From Pseudomonas tumuqii (GTDB taxonomy: Bacteria > Pseudomonadota > Gammaproteobacteria > Pseudomonadales > Pseudomonadaceae), in contig NZ_JAAOJA010000014.1 of NCBI RefSeq assembly GCF_013184545.1, positions 23,154 to 87,153 of the forward strand: a DNA stretch of 64,000 nucleotides, read 5' to 3'. The translations under genes were made by a program, and so were the position numbers. The notes beneath the pieces were generated by a model. That model had not been told where the DNA came from. It worked only from the letters and a program-made list of their open reading frames with translations, and did no database searches. Positions 17,722 to 24,857 of the stretch are shown piece by piece (position 1 is the first letter of the stretch; each line of letters opens with the position of its first letter).

Positions 17722-18213
17722 TTAAATAGGTCCGGGATCTACGGGGCTTTCAGGATACGAAAAATTGTTCGAGATACCACGTTGTTCGGCTTCCTTCGCA
17801 ATGCTTTCAGCCAGAGCAGTGAATGTATGAACAGTTCGCATTTTTTGGTGGGAAATGCGTTGCAAGGCCAGAGGACGTTTGTGTTTGGGGTAGCGCTGGC
17901 CATGTTTGTCGAACGTAGGGCTGAAAAGGCGGTAGTCTTTTTCCTGGAGCCCTCGATTCTCGATGGTCTTACGCAGGTTGCTGGTGGAAGGGCGATTTGG
18001 CAGCGCCACCACCAGCAGATCCCCGGGAGCCATCCGGTTGTATGTCAAGGCCAAGGAGTCGTAGAGAACGGTGGATTTGCGAAGCTGCTGGCCTCGACCA
18101 CCAGCCTCGCTCGTCATGTGGTCGTAGCTGGGGGTGTCAGTCTCGATGACTATGTACTCGAAATCGTCAGTAGCCCATTCTGGTTTTTTAACATATTCGT
18201 CTTTGCTATCCAT
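17722..18213 (-). CDS. uncharacterised island protein, 163 aa
   Basis: Not recognised. Hydrophilic, no signal or membrane segment. Residues 8-50 include EYIVIETDTPSYDHM, then APGDLLVVALPNRPSTSNLR and KTIENRGL. That last part has the spacing of the mid-region of serine resolvases (xGDxLVVxxLxRxxxxxxxLxxxxExxGL), but the catalytic Ser motif is absent. The C-terminal part is basic (DKHGQRYPKHKRPLALQRIS). Codon use is similar to the primase gene and transcription is in the same direction. Function unknown. Confidence 0.55.
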   Translation of the reverse strand: MDSKDEYVKKPEWATDDFEYIVIETDTPSYDHMTSEAGGRGQQLRKSTVLYDSLALTYNRMAPGDLLVVALPNRPSTSNLRKTIENRGLQEKDYRLFSPTFDKHGQRYPKHKRPLALQRISHQKMRTVHTFTALAESIAKEAEQRGISNNFSYPESPVDPGPI

Positions 18214-18291
18214 GTATCTACTCCACTCGGTTATGACTGCACGCGTCTACTGCCTGATTTCAGTATGAGCCGACTTTTTAGAATCTGCCGA

Positions 18292-18425
18292 TAGAAGACA
18301 TAGATCCATCGCGCTTTCCCGGGGAATGTTGCTTTGATTCTTAAGCAAGAGTGGTCGGAGCCCCGTAACCTGTAAGCCTTGTGCTTGATCACTTTGATGC
18401 GGTTTCTCACGCCCTCAAGGTTGGG
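18292..18425 (-). pseudogene. C-terminal remnant of an ISL3-family transposase (copy 1)
   Basis: The minus strand encodes NLEGVRNRIKVIKHKAYRLR, then SDHSCLRIKATFPGKAR. This matches the conserved C-terminus of ISL3-family (IS204/IS1001/IS1096/IS1165) DDE transposases, normally EGVNNxIKVIKRxAYGF. Only the last 40 or so residues remain. A second, less diverged copy of the same tail lies just to the right. Confidence 0.6.
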
Positions 18426-18454
18426 GTGGCTTAATTTTTTATATTTTTTTTTTC

Positions 18455-18580
18455 AGCGCGCTTCCGGAGAATGCGGCCTTGATTTTCAGGAAGAAGCAAC
18501 CCGAGTCCCCCCAAAGCCATAGGCCATGCGCTTGATCACCTTGATGTGGTTGTTCACGCCTCCAGGACACTGGTATGCAT
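18455..18580 (-). pseudogene. C-terminal remnant of an ISL3-family transposase (copy 2)
   Basis: The minus strand reads PGGVNNHIKVIKRMAYGF, then after a frameshift at a G run (about 18505-18512) GDSGCFFLKIKAAFSGSA. This is the ISL3 transposase tail, closer to consensus than copy 1. Upstream sequence to 18900 keeps open frames on the minus strand but cannot be matched with confidence to the body of the transposase. Confidence 0.65.
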
Positions 18581-18599
18581 GGGGACTCACCATCACCAG

Positions 18600-19493
18600 T
18601 CGCTGCCTTCGCCTGTCTCAAAGGCCCCGACAGTCGCCACCAGCGACGCTTGCCGAGCGTCTTGAAGGTGTGCCAGTGCCGACTGGCCAGGCGCCCGACA
18701 TGGCTGGAGAAGCAGTTGCAGTAAGCCTTCGAGCCAGACTCGCAAGCGCTGGGTCAGGCGCGACGCCAGCTCCAGCCAGTCGATCCACTCGGGCACCCGC
18801 CCACCGCGCAGTCAATCGACGCGGCGCAGCGGCAGATGGAGCAGAACAGGCTGGTCGAACAGATTGGCCGCGAACGTGCGGCTGAAGTGCGCCCGACACG
18901 TAGCGAATCCAGGATTTGTCTCATTTGACACCCCGAGAGGCGGTAGGCAAACCGCGCTGACCTCGTCCAAAGGTGCGTCGTTTGCTTCAGATAATTGCAT
19001 ACCTCAACAGCCTGCTAAGTGGGTTAGGAAACGTCCGGCCATTCTCTGGGGCGTAGTTTCTCGCGTGTAGATTATTTGATGGAGAGGCTGAGTTCTAAAA
19101 ATCGTAGGTAACCTGAGACGGTGTGCCTTTTGGATTGTTTTGGTTTTTCCGCGATGTATCGTGCGTGAAAATCTAAGTTTTGTATTAGTCATGGAGATGC
19201 TTTCAGGTTGATTGGTCCTCCCCATTGAGTGTTGTGCTGTGTACCGATGGTTTTTCCAAGGTGAGAAGTATGGTGAGGAACTCTGTTTGAGTGGTGTGGG
19301 AGTGTATTTGTAAAAAAAAGTGTGGGCGGGGGTGGTGGAGTGGGTCAATTTTTGTGTGAGTTTTATTGGGGGATCGTCGCTGCAGATATTTCAAAATAAT
19401 CTTGCGAATTTAGTTAGTGGCGTGGTGTGTTGTTGTGGATCTGTATATAAATTTATATGTCTGTATTTATCTGCGATTTTCCGGTAATCCAAG
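18600..19493. other. gene-poor junction between transposase remnants and recombinase leader
   Basis: To about 18,990 the sequence is GC-rich with short open frames lacking family motifs, probably more transposon debris. From 19,000 to 19,490 it is AT/GT-rich with no believable gene. The compositional break near 19,000 suggests another insertion boundary. Confidence 0.4.
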
Positions 19494-19628
19494 TTGGGAG
19501 GTTCTAGGTGATCTCCCAATAGAGCTGGCCCCTGTGATAGCAGGCGAAACCCGGGCTAATCCTCCCATTTGAGTGGGGTTTCCTTTTTGGGAGGGGCGCT
19601 ATCACAGAGTCATAAACGTATATGGGAG
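19494..19628 (+). ncRNA. structured leader (hairpin plus enclosed pseudoknot) of serine recombinase
   Basis: Hairpin 1: TTGGGAG 19494-19500 with CTCCCAA 19513-19519. Outer stem A: CTGTGATAGC 19532-19541 with GCTATCACAG 19598-19607, 10 perfect pairs. Inside it, stem B GAAACCC 19546-19552 with GGGTTTC 19576-19582, and stem C CCTCCCA 19561-19567 with TGGGAGG 19588-19594. B and C interlock as an H-type pseudoknot. ATGGGAG at 19622-19628 covers the recombinase Shine-Dalgarno and is complementary to CTCCCAT 19562-19568. It could be a cis-regulatory RNA, or the repeats could be DNA crossover (res) sites. Confidence 0.5.
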
Positions 19629-19635
19629 AAAACCC

Positions 19636-20259
19636 ATGGATATAGGCTATGCCCGTACCTCAACCATTGAGCAAGAGGCCGGCTTTGAGGCCCAGTTGCG
19701 CGAGCTGGAGCGGTGCGGCTGTGAAAAGGTTTTTAAAGAGCAGGTGTCGTCCGTGGCCCAGCGTGCCCAACTGGAAGCGGCCATTGAGTTTGCCCGCGTG
19801 GGGGATACTTTCGTGGTCACTAAGCTCGACCGGCTGGCCCGCTCGATCACCGACCTGCTGCAGACCCTGCGTCGTCTGGAGCTGAAGAAGGTTGAGGTCA
19901 AGATCCTCAATCTGGGGCTGGACACCAGCACGCCCACCGGCAAGCTGATCCTGACCGTGCTGGGGGGGATTGCCCAGTTTGAGCGGGAGATGATGCTGGA
20001 ACGGCAGCGCGAGGGGATCGACAAGGCGCAGAAGGCCGGCAAGTACAAGGGGCGCAAGCCGATCCACGAGGATAAACGCGCGGCCATTCTGCGCCTGGCG
20101 GGCGATGGCGTGACTAAGGCCGAGATTGCCCGTCAGGTAGGCGTGGGCCAGGCCACCGTCTACCGCGAGCTGGCAGCATGCCGGATAGCCAGCACTCGCA
20201 CTCGCACTGGCACTGGCACTGGCACTGGCACTGGCACAGGCACAGGGAGTAACACATGA
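19636..20259 (+). CDS. serine recombinase (resolvase/invertase family) with repeat-encoded tail
   Basis: 207 residues from ATG 19636 (GGGAG 7 nt upstream). The catalytic domain has MDIGYARTSTIEQ with nucleophile S9, VVTKLDRLARS with active-site arginines R67/R70, and LDTSTPTGKLILTVLGGIAQFEREMM. The E-helix and a C-terminal HTH (AGDGVTKAEIARQVGVGQAT) follow. Family members end near residue 185; here residues 187-203 are a TRTR-(TG)n tail encoded by a hexanucleotide repeat. The stop overlaps the next start (ATGA). It probably acts on sites in the structured leader. Confidence 0.93.
   Translation: MDIGYARTSTIEQEAGFEAQLRELERCGCEKVFKEQVSSVAQRAQLEAAIEFARVGDTFVVTKLDRLARSITDLLQTLRRLELKKVEVKILNLGLDTSTPTGKLILTVLGGIAQFEREMMLERQREGIDKAQKAGKYKGRKPIHEDKRAAILRLAGDGVTKAEIARQVGVGQATVYRELAACRIASTRTRTGTGTGTGTGTGTGSNT
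20193..20246 (+). repeat. hexanucleotide tandem repeat, nine units
   Basis: Two CACTCG units, five CACTGG and two CACAGG, in frame at the 3' end of the recombinase gene. Length change by whole units keeps the reading frame. Confidence 0.95.
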
Positions 20260-20474
20260 CCGAAGAGGGCCAGCTGCGAAGGCTGCAAGGAATCAAGAGG
20301 GCAAAGGCCGAAGGCAAGTACAAAGGCCGCCCGATAGACGCCGAGCTGCATGCTCGGATCAAGTTGTGCCTCGATGTGGGCATGCCGATCAGAAAAATAG
20401 CAACGGTGTGCGGCTGCGCCAAGTCCACCATGCAGAGGGTGCAGAAGCTCATTGCCCCTGAAGGTGAGCTATGA
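20256..20474 (+). CDS. stand-alone resolvase-type HTH protein
   Basis: 72 residues. It is collinear with only the C-terminal third of the recombinase just upstream: EEGQLRRLQGIKRAKAEGKY, then KGRPIDAELHARIKLCLDVG, then MPIRKIATVCGCAKSTMQRV (compare EGIDKAQKAGKYKGRKP and AEIARQVGVGQATVYREL). The catalytic domain is missing. The ATGA overlap with the recombinase suggests co-translation. It could be a site-binding cofactor or repressor of recombination, or a decayed paralogue; the intact frame and coupling favour a working gene. Confidence 0.65.
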   Translation: MTEEGQLRRLQGIKRAKAEGKYKGRPIDAELHARIKLCLDVGMPIRKIATVCGCAKSTMQRVQKLIAPEGEL

Positions 20475-21534
20475 ACGCGACGAAGCCCTAACCGCAAGCT
20501 AGGGCTGAAGTACGAACGAAACAACGGCCGGCTGAAGAGCTGGCCGAAGGTTTAGGCTGCTCGCAAGGAACCGGCAGGAAGGGCTCGGCTGCGCCCGCAG
20601 GGCTAAGTCGTGACCCTCTACGTTATAGCTACTATTTAGTATATATATTTATTATTTAATAATTTATTTATATGAGAAAGAGAGGCTGAAAAAAAGAGAG
20701 ATCTCCAAGTGAAAATAACGCTCATTGAAATCTCTCCAGCGCTAAGTCCCTAAGTATTCTTGTTTGGCTTAGTGACTTGTTTGCCAGGCAAAACCCTCGC
20801 GAGCCTGTTCGGGATATTTTCGGTAATCTTCAATGTAATCAGTGTCTTGAGGAAATCGACCAGATATTATATTTTGCAAAAGGTATCGTTATCAGTGCTA
20901 CGTTAGCTACTCGTTTGAATAGATGAAGAAATAGCAAGCAAATAACCGTTCCAGTAACCGATAAATAGTCAGTGCGAAATCGTAGGACTCCAAAGCTTAG
21001 TATCCGGTCGCGTAGTCGCTACTCGAAATTTGTTGCCTCATTTTCCGTGCACTAGCCGCCATCGCGGCGTGGGTTGATCGGCCACTCGCATCGACGTTTG
21101 AAAACGCATCGGCACATCCCCTCGATTTCATGGGTGAGCGTGTCGCCGGCTGCTGTGAACCGCGTAGTACCGGAAAGGTACTCACGGGTCCGCTGGGCGG
21201 TCTGTTAGCGACTTCCGGGTGATTTGCGAGATCCAGGGCGACACGCTGAGCGTCCTGGTGATCCGGCTCGGCAATCGCCGCGGGGTGGCTGTGTTAACTG
21301 ACCCTGCTGGCAAAATACACCGGGCATTGCTTTACCCATGCCCGGCCAGTGGATAAGGTGACGAGCATCACAGCACTGCAGGCCGCGGTATTCCAGGGAC
21401 GGCTCTGCGCCTGTACTTACCGCTTGGCAAGTGCCCGTCGCAATGTCTCCCTCGGTTTCCAGCAAGCCAATGTCGCCATCTTCGTTTGAGTAGCTGCGTG
21501 TCCGCCGTATGTGGGCCGCATTGAGGAGTTATGC
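20475..21534. other. 1-kb gap upstream of hsdM
   Basis: No gene seen. A hairpin AGCCCTA/TAGGGCT lies at 20484-20506 just after the small HTH gene, without a T run. 20,630-20,690 is strongly AT-rich and could carry a promoter. 21,000-21,500 has codon-like GC composition on the minus strand but no family match, perhaps a dead gene. The long leader may be involved in control of the restriction locus. Confidence 0.4.
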
Positions 21535-23463
21535 ATGAGTGATCCGGCCCTGTTATCTCAGGCCCTGCTCGCGGCCGTACCTGCTGCCGGCAGTATCGGC
21601 AATCAGTCGTTGCTGGAGCGCTTGCGCGGCCAGTTTCCGCAGTTGAGCGAGGATCAGTTCTGGACGGCGCGTGACGCGCTGATCGAAGCCGGCGAACTGG
21701 CCAAGGGCCGCGGTCGCGGCGGTGCGGTCAAGCGCACCCAGGCCGAGGAGGGCGCCAGCCTGAGCCTGGCGCAGCAAACCCTGAATAAAGCCCGCGAGCG
21801 GTTTGAGCCGGCAGGCGTGGCTGAAGTCTCCGGCACATACCTGGCGGAGGCCGTAGCCGCCGTGCGCAGCCCGGCCAAGCAGCAGGCCAGCAGCACCCTG
21901 CAAGACCTGGCGAAAACCCTCTGGGCCACCGCCGATAAAATGCGCGCCAACATGGACGCCGCCGAGTACAAGCACATCGTGCTCGGGCTGATCTTCCTCA
22001 AGTACATCTCCGACAGCTTCGCCGGCCGCCGTACCGAGCTGGAACGCAAGCTCAGCGACGAGCACGACGACTACTACCTGGGCAGCAATGACCCAGAGCA
22101 GATCAATGCCGAGCTGGAAGACCGCGACTACTACAAAGAGGTCAACGTGTTCTGGGTGCCGGCCGTGGCCCGTTGGGAATCGTTGCGCGCCGCCGCCAAA
22201 CAGGTGGATATCGGCAAACGCATCGACGAGGCCCTGAGCGCCATCGAAGCGGAAAACCCACGGCTGAAAAACATCCTCGACAAACGCTACGCCCGCGCCC
22301 AGTTGCCGGACGGCAAGCTTGGCGAGTTGGTGGATTTGATCTCCACCATCGGCTTTGGCGGCGACGCCAGCAAGGCCCGCGACCTGCTCGGCCAGGTCTA
22401 CGAATACTTCCTCGGCCAGTTCGCCAGCGCCGAAGGCAAAAAAGGCGGGCAGTTCTACACGCCCGCCAGCATCGTCAAGACCTTGGTGGCAGTGCTCAAC
22501 CCGCACCACGGCAAAGTCTATGACCCGTGCTGCGGCTCGGGCGGCATGTTCGTGCAGTCCGAGAAGTTCATCGAAGCCCACGGCGGCAAGCTCGGCGATG
22601 TGTCCATCTACGGCCAGGAGTCCAACCCCACCACCTGGCGCCTGGCGGCGATGAACCTGGCGATTCGCGGCATCGACTTCAACCTGGGCAAAGAGCCGGC
22701 CGACAGCTTTATCCGTAACCAGCACAGCGATCTGCGCGCCGACTTCGTGCTGGCCAACCCGCCCTTCAATATCAGCGACTGGTGGCACGGCAGCCTGGAA
22801 GGCGACCCGCGCTGGGTCTACGGCAACCCGCCGCAGGGCAACGCCAACTACGCCTGGCTGCAACACATGCTCTATCACCTCAAACCCAGCGGCCGCGCCG
22901 GCATCGTGCTGGCCAACGGCTCGATGAGCTCCAGCCAGAACAGCGAGGGCGACATCCGCCGCGCCATGGTCGAGGCCGACGTGGTGGAAGTGATGGTGGC
23001 GCTACCCGGCCAGCTGTTCTTCAACACCCAGATTCCCGCCTGCCTGTGGTTTTTGGCCAAACAGAAAGTCGCCCGCCCCGGTGAAGTGCTGTTTATCGAC
23101 GCGCGCAAACTCGGCAGCAACGTCAGCCGCGTGCAGATCGAGCTGCTCGACAGCGACATCGAACGCATCGCCCAAACCGTGGCCAACTGGCGCGGCGAAC
23201 CGCTGGATGTGGGCGGCGAGATTGCCGAGTACCAGGACATCGCCGGCTTCTGCCGCAGCGTCAAACTCGGCGAAATCGCCGAACACGGCCATGTGCTAAC
23301 CCCGGGCCGCTATGTCGGTGCCGAAGCGGTGGAAGATGACGACGAAGCCTTTGTCGACAAGATGCAGAAGCTCACCGCGCTGCTTGGCGAGCAGATGGCC
23401 AAGGGCGCGGAACTCGATCAGATGATCCGGCAGAAGCTGGGAGGGCTGGGGTATGAGTTCTGA
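21535..23463 (+). CDS. hsdM: type I restriction-modification system methyltransferase subunit
   Basis: 642 residues from ATG 21535 (GAGGAG 8 nt upstream). N6-adenine methyltransferase of the HsdM2S1 complex. Residues 1-100 are an extra N-terminal segment not present in the shortest HsdM. The helical HsdM_N domain follows (TLWATADKMRANMDAAEYKH), then SAM motif DPCCGSGGMF near 328 and catalytic NPPF near 407 (VLANPPFNISDWW). The end overlaps hsdS by 11 nt. Confidence 0.96.
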   Translation: MSDPALLSQALLAAVPAAGSIGNQSLLERLRGQFPQLSEDQFWTARDALIEAGELAKGRGRGGAVKRTQAEEGASLSLAQQTLNKARERFEPAGVAEVSGTYLAEAVAAVRSPAKQQASSTLQDLAKTLWATADKMRANMDAAEYKHIVLGLIFLKYISDSFAGRRTELERKLSDEHDDYYLGSNDPEQINAELEDRDYYKEVNVFWVPAVARWESLRAAAKQVDIGKRIDEALSAIEAENPRLKNILDKRYARAQLPDGKLGELVDLISTIGFGGDASKARDLLGQVYEYFLGQFASAEGKKGGQFYTPASIVKTLVAVLNPHHGKVYDPCCGSGGMFVQSEKFIEAHGGKLGDVSIYGQESNPTTWRLAAMNLAIRGIDFNLGKEPADSFIRNQHSDLRADFVLANPPFNISDWWHGSLEGDPRWVYGNPPQGNANYAWLQHMLYHLKPSGRAGIVLANGSMSSSQNSEGDIRRAMVEADVVEVMVALPGQLFFNTQIPACLWFLAKQKVARPGEVLFIDARKLGSNVSRVQIELLDSDIERIAQTVANWRGEPLDVGGEIAEYQDIAGFCRSVKLGEIAEHGHVLTPGRYVGAEAVEDDDEAFVDKMQKLTALLGEQMAKGAELDQMIRQKLGGLGYEF

Positions 23464-24805
23464 ATGGTCGGAGGTTACAGTTGAGGAAATTGCTGCTTCT
23501 CAGCCATTCGCATTGGCAACGGGGCCTTTTGGTTCAAGCATCAGTTCTAAATACTTTGTTGATAGTGGTTTTCCCGTAATTCGCGGCTCAAATCTGACTG
23601 CTAATACTTCTGTGCGTTTGATAGATGATGGGCTGGTATTTATCTCGCCCGAGAAAGCAGCTGAATTTCAACGATCAATTGTTCGCAGAGGTGATCTGGT
23701 TTTCACGTGCTGGGGAACAATTAATCAGGTCGGGCTGATAGATAAACGGTCACGGTTTGCAGAGTACGTGGTATCCAATAAGCAGATGAAGCTGTCCGTA
23801 GATCTCAAAAAAACGGATAGTCTTTTCATTTATTACGTATTTTCAGGTCCAGAAAAACAGGCGGAAATTCTGGATAACGGGATTGGTAGCTCCGTGCCTG
23901 GCTTCAATCTAGGGCAACTAAAAAAGCACAAGTTGTTACTACCTCCCCTTAAAGAGCAAAAGCATATTGCAGGGCTTCTGAGCCTACTTGACGACCGTAT
24001 CACCCTGTTACGCGAAACCAACGCCACCCTGGAAGCCATCGCCCAGGCGCTGTTCAAATCCTGGTTCGTCGATTTCGACCCCGTGCGCGCCAAGGCCGAA
24101 GGGCTAGAACCACAAGCCATGGACGCCACCACCGCCGCCCTGTTCCCCGACAGCTTCGAAGAGTCCGAGCTGGGGTTGGTGCCAAAGGGGTGGTGCATTT
24201 CAAAATTGAGCGCTGTAAGTGGTTATCTCAGTCGTGGAGTGTCACCCAAATACGTTGATTTAGGAGGGGTATTGGTAATCAACCAGAAGTGCATACGGGA
24301 CTTCTCGGTTGACTACGCGAAGGCTCGTAGACACGACTCATCTCAACGCAACATCGATGGTCGTTTTTTAGCAGTCGGCGATGTTCTTGTTAACTCAACG
24401 GGGGTTGGAACTCTTGGGCGGGTAGCTCAGATACTGGAGCTTCCAGAACAGGTCATTGTGGACTCTCATGTCACGGTAGTACGAGCTGGCTCTACATTGA
24501 GCTGGCCTTATTTGGGGCAATGGATGGCGCGAAAGCAGCCGGATATTGAAGCTATGGGCGAAGGCTCAACAGGTCAGACAGAACTCTCAAAGTCAAAGCT
24601 TGGCGATCTATCGATCCTTGTCCCGCTAGCTCCAGTATTGAGTGCGTTTGATGAAGTGGTTATGCCGCTTAAAAGTCAGATTGCTTTGAACGAAAACAAG
24701 GTCAAGACCCTCACTCAATTGCGCGACTCTCTATTACCCCGCCTAATTTCCGGCCAACTGCGCCTGCCGGAAGCTTTAGCGGCCATAGAGGATGACCTGG
24801 CGTGA
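23453..24805 (+). CDS. hsdS: type I restriction-modification specificity subunit
   Basis: 450 residues with the usual two target-recognition domains, each followed by a conserved helical region: PPLKEQKHIAGLLSLLDDRI near 165-190 and LAPVLSAFDEVV near 395. Both recognition domains (23,460-23,940 and 24,190-24,620) are clearly more AT-rich than the conserved middle block (23,990-24,180), as expected of swapped domains. It sets the sequence recognised by both methylation and cleavage. The start overlaps the hsdM end. Confidence 0.94.
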   Translation: MSSEWSEVTVEEIAASQPFALATGPFGSSISSKYFVDSGFPVIRGSNLTANTSVRLIDDGLVFISPEKAAEFQRSIVRRGDLVFTCWGTINQVGLIDKRSRFAEYVVSNKQMKLSVDLKKTDSLFIYYVFSGPEKQAEILDNGIGSSVPGFNLGQLKKHKLLLPPLKEQKHIAGLLSLLDDRITLLRETNATLEAIAQALFKSWFVDFDPVRAKAEGLEPQAMDATTAALFPDSFEESELGLVPKGWCISKLSAVSGYLSRGVSPKYVDLGGVLVINQKCIRDFSVDYAKARRHDSSQRNIDGRFLAVGDVLVNSTGVGTLGRVAQILELPEQVIVDSHVTVVRAGSTLSWPYLGQWMARKQPDIEAMGEGSTGQTELSKSKLGDLSILVPLAPVLSAFDEVVMPLKSQIALNENKVKTLTQLRDSLLPRLISGQLRLPEALAAIEDDLA

Positions 24806-24857
24806 CTGGTCACCCGCACCTGAGTTTCCAGTACGGCGACCAAGCCTGCTGAGTTAA

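Noticed and set aside
18593..18899. Minus-strand frames as body of the ISL3 transposase
   Set aside because: They do not show the DDE region or the residues normally before GVNNxIKVIK; origin unclear.
19004..19394. Minus-strand frame of 114 codons
   Set aside because: Low-complexity Thr/Pro/His-rich translation of GT-rich DNA; no RBS and no family.
20193..20246. Possible CRISPR-like repeat
   Set aside because: Six-base units without spacers, inside a coding frame; a microsatellite.
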